From the NCBI RefSeq assembly GCF_014857925.1, contig NZ_JACYVZ010000005.1, positions 62,001-126,000 of the forward strand: DNA of 64,000 bases. Reading direction: 5' to 3'. The notes beneath the pieces were generated by a model that made no database searches, was not told the DNA's origin, and saw only the letters and a list, made by a program, of their open reading frames with translations. Source of the stretch: Cysteiniphilum marinum (GTDB taxonomy: Bacteria > Pseudomonadota > Gammaproteobacteria > Francisellales > Francisellaceae). Below are positions 48,967 through 57,410 of the stretch, one piece after another; positions within the stretch are counted from its first letter, which is position 1, and the number at the start of each line of letters is the position of its first letter. Made by a program: the position numbers and the translations under genes.

Positions 48967-50366
48967 ATTTTTATCACCTGATTAAGTTTAATAAAACGTT
49001 GAAGGTGGCGTGAGAAATATTGATTTAATGATTGCTGTATATCTTTGGTATCATAAGTTTTAAAAGCTTGCCAAGTATTTTTTGGATTGAGTTGATCAAG
49101 TTGCGAAATATAATTAATAAAGTAGTCATGACAATTGGTAAGTTTAAGTGTTCGACAAATATTTTTGATATCACCATAATTTAACTGCTGATGGTTTTTG
49201 CGTAAAGTATCAAGTAATTCAACTTTATTAAGATCAGCAAATTCAAAAGGTATGTGAGAAATGTACTCAATCTTCATTGTTGAAATATGATAGTGTTGTA
49301 AATTGACTTGCATATGAGAAAGACGCTGTTTTTTGAATTGATAGCTATAGCAGCAAAGTGTTGATAATATCCAGCGTTGCTGAGGCTCAATAATGTTGTC
49401 CAAAACATCTTCAATATAACCATGAGCAAGAGAAAGTGAAAAGCTTTTATAGTCACTGGTGTGAAGTGAGTAATAACGATCATTAATTGCATTATAGTCT
49501 TCGTCATAGATTTCAAGTAATGACTGCAATTGAACTCGATTATCCTCAAAATGGATAGGGTATTTACTTTTATCAATACCAATTGATAGTGAAGTTGAGT
49601 TATTGGGACTAAGGGCGCCAAGTTTGAAAATATTGGTATGAATAAGTGTTTGAACAATCTCTACATCTATGAGTTTTGCCTCATTAGGTTCAAGCTCAAA
49701 GCAAATAGTAAATTGATTAGTTTGTATTTGCTTGAATGGTATAGGAATATTCAACTCTTGCATTTTTTCAGGGTGATTTAAACGTAGTCTTAAATTTTCA
49801 AATGAGTTAAGAGATGCTAAAGCACTTTTTTCATGCTTGACTTTAATGGCATTATGATTGTTTGTGCTCACATAGCAGAAGTCTTTTGCACTCAGAAGTT
49901 GATATAGCCAAATGATATATGACGGGTTGATATTCGAGTTAATTAGATTTAAACATAGTGTTTGAGGTAGGTCACATGTATGGGAAGCTTGAAAGTCAAG
50001 AAAGAGGTTATGGTCTTTGATTTGGCATTGAGAAAGCTCAAAACTATGCAGTTCTTGATTGTTTAAGGATCTCATCTCACAATTTTCTAACCCATCACTA
50101 AAATGAAAACGTTGAGAAAAATCGATATGTTTAGGAAAGTTAGAGCTATTAGCTTTAATTTTACAAAGGTATATAAAAGGCGTATGGCGAAAAAACCAAG
50201 GGTATTGTTTGATATAGTAAGCATTTCGCTCCAGAGCAACCTGTTGTTCAAAATTTTGAGATAAGGTCTTAAAATGACTGGCTAAAAGATCTTGTAAAGA
50301 TTCGACTAAATGTTTTGCTTGATCCCTAGAATCAAGTTTATCAATGCCTTTTTCGCTATGCTTCAT
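48963..50366 (-). CDS. iglH: T6SS baseplate protein IglH (TssF-like)
   Basis: The 467-residue protein is near the 475 of Francisella IglH, the TssF-like wedge subunit. It has no membrane helix. The N-terminal helix (LVESLQDLLASHFKTLSQNFEQQVALERNAYYIKQYPWFFRHTPFIYLCKIKA) resembles the TssF start. It lies between iglJ and iglD in the order expected for a baseplate set. No strict motif is available, so the name depends on context. Confidence 0.7.
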   Translation of the reverse strand: MKHSEKGIDKLDSRDQAKHLVESLQDLLASHFKTLSQNFEQQVALERNAYYIKQYPWFFRHTPFIYLCKIKANSSNFPKHIDFSQRFHFSDGLENCEMRSLNNQELHSFELSQCQIKDHNLFLDFQASHTCDLPQTLCLNLINSNINPSYIIWLYQLLSAKDFCYVSTNNHNAIKVKHEKSALASLNSFENLRLRLNHPEKMQELNIPIPFKQIQTNQFTICFELEPNEAKLIDVEIVQTLIHTNIFKLGALSPNNSTSLSIGIDKSKYPIHFEDNRVQLQSLLEIYDEDYNAINDRYYSLHTSDYKSFSLSLAHGYIEDVLDNIIEPQQRWILSTLCCYSYQFKKQRLSHMQVNLQHYHISTMKIEYISHIPFEFADLNKVELLDTLRKNHQQLNYGDIKNICRTLKLTNCHDYFINYISQLDQLNPKNTWQAFKTYDTKDIQQSLNQYFSRHLQRFIKLNQVIKI

Positions 50367-50375
50367 CGGTGTCTC

Positions 50376-51644
50376 CTAAGATATCTCTACATAAGCTTGA
50401 GCCAGATCAAGATAAAGGTACAAAATACAATCATCAAATGTTGGGTTGATTTCGACCCATAAGCTTTTCTCATTAATGGAGTGTTGCCATTCATTATGAT
50501 CAAGTTCAAGTTTGAATACCTGACAGACACTCAAATCAATTTGTTGTTCATTAAGTGAACCCTTGTAATGAGTTAGTGTAATGCCCGAAACAGCAAGGTT
50601 TTTCATGTGAATAAGTCGAGATTTGCTTGCAAGATAAAGGTCATCTTGTACGAGCGTTTTTGATAGATCTTTTCGTTTGATAATTAAAAAGACATCACGT
50701 GCAAGCTGAGCACGTTCATCAAGTGCGAATTGATATGTGTTAGCTAAATTTGTTAATTCACTGTTGATAAATGATTTATGATTTAGCTTGAGTGAGAAAA
50801 TTTCAGCAATGGCATCAAATAGATTTTGGAAGCTCATATAATAGTCATTAAAATCTAAATACAGTTTTTTGGGTTTCTCGATGCCTTTAATAAAAGAAAT
50901 TTGTACATAGAGACGATAAAACTGCTCGTAAATATCACAGATACGTATTCTCATTTGTCCCAACTGTAATTTTTGGAGCTCATAACTTAAATAAAAACAG
51001 GTCTGCTTAATAAAGTTAAGCATTGTAATTGTCGTGCTTTCAGTGATTGCAAGAGCAGATAACTCTTTGCTAATAAAGTTTTGAACACTCTCTAAAAGCT
51101 TTTGCATGGCGTAACGTGTTGGGCTCATGAATAGATTATCTAAATAAAAAACGGGAGGAATATAATTTTGTTGAATTTCCCATTTTAAACTATTGGGGTT
51201 GTACCTGAAATGAGCTAGTTTGATACCCAGACATTCATTATGTGTCGGTTTTATATCAAGCAGTAGCTGATAGCCGTTGATTTCTAACTGTTCAGTATCA
51301 TGCAATAGACTTTGTTGTTTTGTTAGATGTAAATATAAACTAATATTTTCTTCTTTGGTACCGAGTAAACTTAAGTTATAGCTAAAACAATCAACTGGAT
51401 TACATCGTTTCAAATTCTCGTGAGTAATCACCTCACCGGTTTTAGATAAAAGCGTTAAGTTATTAAGAACAAAACGATTATAAGTAAGTGCGCTTTCATC
51501 ATACTCCAAAGAGATAAAGATATCTTTTTCGATCAAATCAGTTGCCAATAAAGTATTGCAATTACTATTTGCTGTTTTGATCTGATCATCAATCGTAAAT
51601 GCTTGTGCTGAAAGCACCATTCCGTTATGCCAGTGAATATTCAT
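50376..51644 (-). CDS. iglD: T6SS baseplate protein IglD (TssK-like)
   Basis: The 422-residue protein opens with IHWHNGMVLSAQAFTIDDQ, which matches the TssK start (W-x-x-G-M-x-L-x-x-Q-x-F...D). Francisella IglD (about 398 residues) is the TssK equivalent and links the baseplate to the DotU/PdpB membrane complex. It is the first gene of the minus-strand unit iglD-iglH-iglJ. An 18-bp palindrome (51702-51719) and a TATTAT -10 lie upstream. Confidence 0.8.
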   Translation of the reverse strand: MNIHWHNGMVLSAQAFTIDDQIKTANSNCNTLLATDLIEKDIFISLEYDESALTYNRFVLNNLTLLSKTGEVITHENLKRCNPVDCFSYNLSLLGTKEENISLYLHLTKQQSLLHDTEQLEINGYQLLLDIKPTHNECLGIKLAHFRYNPNSLKWEIQQNYIPPVFYLDNLFMSPTRYAMQKLLESVQNFISKELSALAITESTTITMLNFIKQTCFYLSYELQKLQLGQMRIRICDIYEQFYRLYVQISFIKGIEKPKKLYLDFNDYYMSFQNLFDAIAEIFSLKLNHKSFINSELTNLANTYQFALDERAQLARDVFLIIKRKDLSKTLVQDDLYLASKSRLIHMKNLAVSGITLTHYKGSLNEQQIDLSVCQVFKLELDHNEWQHSINEKSLWVEINPTFDDCILYLYLDLAQAYVEIS

Positions 51645-51674
51645 AATGTCGCCCTGTAGTGTTTAATAAGATAA

Positions 51675-51719
51675 ATAATAGTCAACTACTTAAAGATTAT
51701 TTACCGTTTGAGTACGGTA
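51675..51719 (-). promoter_or_regulatory. T6SS operator and promoter of iglDHJ
   Basis: TACCGTTTGAGTACGGTA (51702-51719) is a TACCG-N8-CGGTA dyad. On the minus strand TATTAT (51680 to 51675) follows 21 bp after the dyad and about 30 bp before the iglD start. The dyad would therefore sit next to the -35 region, centred near -42, as in class II activation. Confidence 0.65.
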
Positions 51720-51749
51720 GGGCATGTGATTAGCTATAAATCAAAATAT

Positions 51750-51794
51750 GCCCGTATTTATGCGGTAACGATGGGAATGAAAAACAAACATAAT
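51750..51794 (+). promoter_or_regulatory. T6SS operator and promoter of iglB unit
   Basis: GCCCGTATTTATGCGGTA (51750-51767) is a degenerate copy of the same dyad. It matches the reverse complement of the iglE site at 15 of 18 positions. CATAAT (51789-51794) follows 21 bp later and precedes the iglB start by about 30 bp. Confidence 0.6.
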
Positions 51795-51823
51795 GCACTC
51801 AAGTCCAATGATAGGAGTAATAT

Positions 51824-53371
51824 ATGAGTGATCAAATTATCCAATTAGTAGAGTCAGCTAATTTAAATGTAACTGGTGACATTTCTGAACTAATTTCGTC
51901 GACAAAATTTAATGATGTTGTTCCCGTTGATAAGAAAAATGTCACAGAAGAGTCTGAGCTACAAGAATTTCTAACGGCTTTAACCTTAGTAATGTCAGAT
52001 GATAAAAGCAGTTTTTTCTCCAAGGATGTTACGTCTCGGATTAAGCTAAAAATTGATGAGTTAGTGGATGCGCAAATTAATGAGATTATTCAAAATAAAG
52101 ACTTCAAATATCTTGAGTCTATTTGGTTATCATTACGTGACATATTCCATGAAGCAGCTGATGAAAAAGATATTGAAATTTGCCTTTTGGAATTAACCAA
52201 AGAAGAGTTGCTAGATGATTTTGAGTTAAACAGTGCTGATTTTACTGGTTCAAATTTATTCAAACGTATTTATCGGGATGAATATGATCAATATGGTGGA
52301 GAGCCTTATGCGCTTAGTGTTGGCATGTTTGATATTCAAAATACGTATGATGACTTCTTTGTGCTATCTAATTTAGGCAAGATTGCAGGATCTGCACATA
52401 CGCCTTTTATTAGCAATATTGGACCTGAGTTTTTTGGTTATAGTAGTTTTGAAGAGTTTGATGAGGTTAAGGATTTAGAAGGATTATTAGAAGGTTCTAA
52501 ATTTAAAATGTGGAATCAATTTAGAAAAACAGAAGAATCTGCCTATGTCGGCATGACTTTTCCACGATATTTAATTAGACGTCCTTATGATGATAGCTCA
52601 ACTGAGCTATATGGATCAAGGAATCAATATTCGGTTAGCTTTTTCCGTGAAAAGCTTAATAACCCATTTGATCAAAAGTCTTATGTATGGGGTTTTTCAT
52701 CTGGGTTGTTGGCACGAAATATTATTACTTCATTCAAAAAAACAGGTTGGTGCCAGTATATTCGTGGTCCTTTGGGAGGCGGATTGATTGAAGATATCCC
52801 AACGTATCAATTTGAAATTGGCAATTATAAGCAAAAAACAGGGAGTGTTGAGTACTTTATATCAGACTCCCAAGAGTATGCTTTCTCTAAAGCGGGTCTT
52901 ATCCCTTTTGTTGGAGATAAACGTGGCGAAGGTGGATGTTTTTTTAGCGTTCAATCAGCAAAGTTCGTTCCCGACAATCTGGAGAATTTAGATTTAATGG
53001 AAAGTATTCAAGCCAATTCTAACCTGTCATATACGCTTTCAGTATCTCGTGTTGCGCATTATGTAAAATCAATGGTGAGAGACAGAATTGGTTCGAACTA
53101 TGATCAGGAAAAAGTTCAAACCTTTTTGTCAGATTGGTTAAATGGCTTTGTAACGATAGCATCTAATCCAAGTGATGTGACGTTAGCCTATTTTCCGTTT
53201 AAAGAGGCAAGTGTCAAAGTTGAACCGCAACCAGGTAAACTTGGTTGGTATGGTTGCTCAATTGATCTTGTACCACATATTCAACTAGAGGGTATTGATG
53301 TTTCACTGCGTCTTGCAACCAAATTACCGATTGGTGAGGGAAGCGATGAAGCTGAATCTGATAGTGAATAA
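51824..53371 (+). CDS. iglB: T6SS sheath protein IglB (TssC/VipB)
   Basis: The 515-residue protein closely fits the IglB/TssC family. The N-terminal helix pair is followed by LESIWLSLRDIFHEA, SVGMFDIQ, and the C-terminal sheath core GFSSGLLARNIITSFKKTGWCQYIRGPLGGGLIEDIP and MESIQANSNLSYTLSVSRVAHYVKSMVRDRIGS. With IglA it builds the contractile sheath. GGAG lies 8 bp upstream. It is first in the plus-strand structural unit, before iglC, whereas Francisella has iglA-iglB-iglC-iglD. Confidence 0.93.
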   Translation: MSDQIIQLVESANLNVTGDISELISSTKFNDVVPVDKKNVTEESELQEFLTALTLVMSDDKSSFFSKDVTSRIKLKIDELVDAQINEIIQNKDFKYLESIWLSLRDIFHEAADEKDIEICLLELTKEELLDDFELNSADFTGSNLFKRIYRDEYDQYGGEPYALSVGMFDIQNTYDDFFVLSNLGKIAGSAHTPFISNIGPEFFGYSSFEEFDEVKDLEGLLEGSKFKMWNQFRKTEESAYVGMTFPRYLIRRPYDDSSTELYGSRNQYSVSFFREKLNNPFDQKSYVWGFSSGLLARNIITSFKKTGWCQYIRGPLGGGLIEDIPTYQFEIGNYKQKTGSVEYFISDSQEYAFSKAGLIPFVGDKRGEGGCFFSVQSAKFVPDNLENLDLMESIQANSNLSYTLSVSRVAHYVKSMVRDRIGSNYDQEKVQTFLSDWLNGFVTIASNPSDVTLAYFPFKEASVKVEPQPGKLGWYGCSIDLVPHIQLEGIDVSLRLATKLPIGEGSDEAESDSE

Positions 53372-53405
53372 GAATAATCAATAAAACAAGAAAAGGAGTC
53401 TATAT

Positions 53406-54023
53406 ATGTCAGTAATAAGTTCTCAAAATGTGCAAATATCAAATGGTCATGTTACGTTTAGCTCTGTACATAATGCGTGGATAAAAGGACACACAGGAGA
53501 TAGAGAGCTTGCGCATGCTGCGCGCTTTTATGCCAAGAGCTTTTCATTTGCAAGTACTGCTGCAGATGATAAGTTTGCTGCTCAAGATGGTGGTTCTGAA
53601 TTGGGGACAACAGAAGATGCACCGATTCTAATCACGCAGGCAACATTTCCTCTTTATCCAAAGCAAACTGATGCACAAGTGTCTTTGTCTGGTTATATTA
53701 CTTATAATCAGGGTCAAGCAATTTCAGATAAGCTTGATAATATGGGCAGCACACCTGTCATGGAGTTTGAAATTTCTGAGCTTAATGAGAATCAAATTAT
53801 CTTAGATAATAAGGAAATGACATTTACTTATGGTGTTAAAGTTGATGATGCCATTAAGTTTAGAGTAGCTAAGGATAATATCCAGATTATTCCTGATGAC
53901 AAAGGTAATCTTGCTGAAATACATATTACAGGCGGTAACTATTCAGAAGATGTGTCATCAACTATACACGTACAAACAAGACAACCTAATAATATTCAAT
54001 CTTTCAAGGTTGCCAACGCCTAG
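53406..54023 (+). CDS. iglC: T6SS inner-tube protein IglC (Hcp-like)
   Basis: The 205-residue protein is close to Francisella IglC (about 209), the tube subunit. It is a beta-rich soluble protein without a signal peptide. QNVQISNGHVTFSSVHNAW opens a first sheet, and AHAARFYAKSFSFAS resembles the Hcp-fold core. It lies between iglB and iglA with its own strong ribosome-binding site (AAAGGAG). No Walker or catalytic motif is expected or seen. Confidence 0.78.
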   Translation: MSVISSQNVQISNGHVTFSSVHNAWIKGHTGDRELAHAARFYAKSFSFASTAADDKFAAQDGGSELGTTEDAPILITQATFPLYPKQTDAQVSLSGYITYNQGQAISDKLDNMGSTPVMEFEISELNENQIILDNKEMTFTYGVKVDDAIKFRVAKDNIQIIPDDKGNLAEIHITGGNYSEDVSSTIHVQTRQPNNIQSFKVANA

Positions 54024-54063
54024 ATAGTTGTTATCAATGACGTAAATTTTATTTAGTTGCATA

Positions 54064-54089
54064 AGTTGCTTTGCTAGGGGGATGCAGCT
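54064..54089 (+). other. Possible hairpin between iglC and iglA
   Basis: AGTTGC (54064-54069) can pair with GCAGCT (54084-54089) using one G-U pair, in the only large gap (108 bp) of the iglB-to-pdpB run. It may trim or attenuate the message after the tube gene. The stem is short. Confidence 0.25.
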
Positions 54090-54131
54090 AAATATTTTCC
54101 TTTAAATTCTTGACGTACTCAGGAGAAAACC

Positions 54132-54761
54132 ATGTCGTATAAGCAAAAAATTCCAAGCTCTAGAGTTAATATTACTTATGATATTGTCTCGGCAAATAAT
54201 GAAAAAAAGAAAAAAGAATTACCACTTAAGATTCTTATTATGGGTGACTTCTCTCTTGGTGAGTCTAAGGAGATGAAAAAATCATATTATGATAGAACAG
54301 TATTAAATGGTAAGGGGGGCGTTAATGCGGTATTGTCAAAGCTAGATATTAGTAAAACGATTAGTGTCAATAATAGAATTACGCCACATCAAACAGATAG
54401 ACTTGATATTGATCTACAACTTAAGAATATCAATGCCTTTAGTCCATTGTCTTTGGCAAATCAGATTCCTGCACTTAAAAAGTTATTACGATTAAAAGAG
54501 ATTGTTGCAAATTTTGAGACAACCTTTGATAACAATCGAGCGTTTCAAGAGAAAATTCGCGAGATGCTTGCTAATGCTGAGAATAAAGAAATAATTAAAA
54601 AATCCTTGGTTAATATTGAGGAATATAATGCCTTATTAAATGCCAATAAGCATGTGCCCAAAGTTCTAGAAGAAGCAGCTAATGTGGCTGATACAACGGC
54701 ATTGATTGAGGGTGAAGAAAGTGCTGAAAATATAGAGGAACAACCAAAAGATAAAGAGTAA
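54132..54761 (+). CDS. iglA: T6SS sheath protein IglA (TssB/VipA)
   Basis: The 209-residue protein matches TssB: PSSRVNITYDIVSANNEKKKKELPLKILIMGDFS, then DIDLQLKNINAFSPLSLANQIPALKKLLRLKEIVANFE. The C-terminal acidic tail is longer than in Francisella IglA (184). It pairs with IglB in the contractile sheath. AGGAG precedes the start. Standard order would put it before iglB, so the three genes are permuted here. Confidence 0.93.
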   Translation: MSYKQKIPSSRVNITYDIVSANNEKKKKELPLKILIMGDFSLGESKEMKKSYYDRTVLNGKGGVNAVLSKLDISKTISVNNRITPHQTDRLDIDLQLKNINAFSPLSLANQIPALKKLLRLKEIVANFETTFDNNRAFQEKIREMLANAENKEIIKKSLVNIEEYNALLNANKHVPKVLEEAANVADTTALIEGEESAENIEEQPKDKE

Positions 54762-54823
54762 CGCTCAACATTATCTCATTTTAAATTACATTTTGCCAAA
54801 AAGAAGCATATGGGGAATTTCTG

Positions 54824-55510
54824 ATGGATCATCAAACATTATGGATGCTATGGCTTGATATTGTTCAACAAGCACAAGACATTAAAAAGTATGTTCATCC
54901 AGAGCTAGAAAAAGAAAAAGCCACTGATAATCTAACAATCTATCGCACGGTATTAGTAGAAAAAATAGAATGTTTTAAAAGTAATTTGGAACAGAAATAT
55001 TCTGAGAGCATTCTATTTTATATTCTATTTCCATTGGTCAGTTTTTGTGATGAAAAAGTGAACTTATATTTATTTAATCATATGAGTTTATCCAAAGCGA
55101 GCTGGGAGTCATTGCAAACAGAGTTTTTTCAAAGACGAGATGGTGGAGAGCATTTCTTCAGAATGATTGATGCTATTTTGGCTAAAGAAGTCAAAGTTCC
55201 GATTGTTATTCCAATACAGATCAACTTGCTATTAAAAGAAGGTTTTAAGGGGAAATACCATCTTGCCAATCAATATAATATTACGCTGTATGAGAAGACG
55301 CTTGAAACGATGATTGAGAATGAATCTGGATGCGATGTTATTAATAAAGGCTATGAAAATGTGCTTGAGAGTTTGTCTATACATCAAACACTACAGTCAA
55401 CTAAATCGCGATGGTCTAAGCGATTTTTAACTAAATCACACTACATAAGTGCCGCAATTTTAGGTATTGCGGTTGTTTGTAGTAGCTATCTATTCTTAAT
55501 ACTGAGGTAA
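54824..55510 (+). CDS. dotU: T6SS membrane protein DotU (TssL)
   Basis: The 228-residue protein has the DotU layout: a cytoplasmic helical domain (ESILFYILFPLVSFCDEKVNLYLF, then WESLQTEFFQRRDGGEHFF) and one C-terminal membrane helix (about residues 206-227). The FCDE segment matches the family A-x-x-D-E motif. It anchors in the inner membrane and binds PdpB/IcmF. It starts 62 bp after iglA and ends 4 bp before the spike gene. Confidence 0.9.
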   Translation: MDHQTLWMLWLDIVQQAQDIKKYVHPELEKEKATDNLTIYRTVLVEKIECFKSNLEQKYSESILFYILFPLVSFCDEKVNLYLFNHMSLSKASWESLQTEFFQRRDGGEHFFRMIDAILAKEVKVPIVIPIQINLLLKEGFKGKYHLANQYNITLYEKTLETMIENESGCDVINKGYENVLESLSIHQTLQSTKSRWSKRFLTKSHYISAAILGIAVVCSSYLFLILR

Positions 55511-55514
55511 GGCT

Positions 55515-57398
55515 ATGCTCGATAATACGAACACGTTACAGCGCAAGGTCTATTATGATGCATTATCACTAGTAGTAAAGCCGTTGAATGATCGTTTTGA
55601 GACACAAGGCGATGGTGTTGTTATTGCGCCCAAGTATATAGATCAATTAGTATTTAATCTTAAAACATATGGTTTTGAAGGTAAAATTAGTTTTACGTTA
55701 TCCTCTAAAAACTCAATGAATGAAGATTTAAGTTTTCTTTTAAATAATAGAGGAATGTTTGCATTAGAGTTTATATTGCAGGTCAGAGATCATATACAGC
55801 TATCCAATGCGAATACACTGCCAATGCAGAGCAATACAATTAAACTTATGGCAGTTTTTGATCCATTATCAAAAAATCCAGGCACTTTATTGAGTTTATC
55901 TGAAATCAAGTTCAATCAGTTTCAAGACCAACAGCAGTGTGAAGTATATGAGGCAAATCAAGTATTCAATTTTACATTTTCAGACCCTTTAGCTGCCATT
56001 GCCAAGAAAATTAAAACAATCAAGGTCTTTCAAGACAGCACTTATAAAGATGTTATAACCTCAATGTCTTCAGCATTCTCAAATCTCGTCAAGCTTGAAA
56101 TTGATGATGCGCTGACTCAATTTACTCAAGATAAGCAACCCTATATATGTATTAATAGTATTGAGTTTGGATTGTATAACTCCTTGATAGAGTGGTTATA
56201 TGATTACCAACTACAGCTTTATTTTAATTATGACAAGCAAGAATACTTTATCAGCAGTCAGGTCGAAACCTATGCTGGTCAGTATGAGGTTAGTAATGGC
56301 ACTTTATCTACTCCCGATACACATAAACTAGATAAAGTGCTATTACTAAATACACAACAAGCACTAGGGAAGTGTAATATTGCAAATATCAGTTATCCGC
56401 TGCCGAAATCACAACTATCATCGATAGACAGGGGGTTGACTGATGACGTGTTTTCAAGAGTCGCTCCTAGTTATTACCAAATTCCAAATCAATATCAGCA
56501 ATATGTTAATTATGTTGAGAAAAAGGAACAAAATGAAGACTCATCTGCTTACCTAATACAGTTAGAATTTGGCAATTTACCGACGCAGTTGCCACTTTAC
56601 CCTGTTAGTGGATTCAGTTTCCCAGATGGTTTCTTTGACTCATATGCTAACGAGTTAAATGACAGTTATCGTATAACAGCAATTGCTTTTGAATTTAAGT
56701 TTCACCAAGATCTACAAGACTATCGTGCTTTTGACAGTCACAGTCGCCTAACAAATGAGATGATAGATCAGAAAATGCCGCTCAATATTGCAACTAAATT
56801 AACACTTATTTCTGATAAATCAACAGCAATAGACTTACCTGCATATCAAAAAACGACAGCATTTAAAGCGCAAGCATGTGTGATAAAAGACGATGCATCA
56901 ACAGATGACATATATGCAACATCAGTTTATCAGGGCGCCACCAAAACTGCATCAGATATTTCACAGCAGCCATCGGATAATACGAGCTATCATCGATTCA
57001 CACCTTATAGCGATGATCAAATGTCGTACCATATTGAGTTGCCGAGTTTATTACTTGCTGACGATGAGGCAAGTAACAGCTTTGCCGCAGTGGTTAAGCC
57101 TAATAATTTATTAAGCCAAGCTTATTTTCCTTTAAGAAATAATACACAAGTATGGGTTGATTTGCATCGTGAATACATAGAGATTTCAGGATCACTTATA
57201 CACCATGTTAACTCAGACATATTTGCATCTGAAACAGCGCAGGTGACGGGTATAAACTGGGGTAGTCAAAATGAAGCAACAATACGTTATGAAGTAGATA
57301 GCCAAGATAGTGCTCTATATATTGAGCAAAACAATGATAGTGGTAAAAAAACGCTACAAATCAACAAAGATGGCTTCACACTTAAATTGACAGATTAA
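55515..57398 (+). CDS. pdpA: T6SS spike hub, PdpA/VgrG-like
   Basis: The 627-residue soluble protein has a gp27-like VgrG hub pattern. The region about 170-250 (IAKKIKTIKVFQDSTYKDVITSMSS, then LYNSLIEWLYDYQLQLYFNYDKQEYFISSQ) matches the recognised gp27/VgrG folding order. The C-terminus (ALYIEQNNDSGKKTLQINKDGFTLKL) looks like the start of a needle. It lies directly before pdpB, as pdpA does in Francisella, but is shorter (820 there). It is probably the spike hub; the name is by synteny. Confidence 0.6.
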   Translation: MLDNTNTLQRKVYYDALSLVVKPLNDRFETQGDGVVIAPKYIDQLVFNLKTYGFEGKISFTLSSKNSMNEDLSFLLNNRGMFALEFILQVRDHIQLSNANTLPMQSNTIKLMAVFDPLSKNPGTLLSLSEIKFNQFQDQQQCEVYEANQVFNFTFSDPLAAIAKKIKTIKVFQDSTYKDVITSMSSAFSNLVKLEIDDALTQFTQDKQPYICINSIEFGLYNSLIEWLYDYQLQLYFNYDKQEYFISSQVETYAGQYEVSNGTLSTPDTHKLDKVLLLNTQQALGKCNIANISYPLPKSQLSSIDRGLTDDVFSRVAPSYYQIPNQYQQYVNYVEKKEQNEDSSAYLIQLEFGNLPTQLPLYPVSGFSFPDGFFDSYANELNDSYRITAIAFEFKFHQDLQDYRAFDSHSRLTNEMIDQKMPLNIATKLTLISDKSTAIDLPAYQKTTAFKAQACVIKDDASTDDIYATSVYQGATKTASDISQQPSDNTSYHRFTPYSDDQMSYHIELPSLLLADDEASNSFAAVVKPNNLLSQAYFPLRNNTQVWVDLHREYIEISGSLIHHVNSDIFASETAQVTGINWGSQNEATIRYEVDSQDSALYIEQNNDSGKKTLQINKDGFTLKLTD

Positions 57399-57410
57399 GA
57401 GGTAATGCAT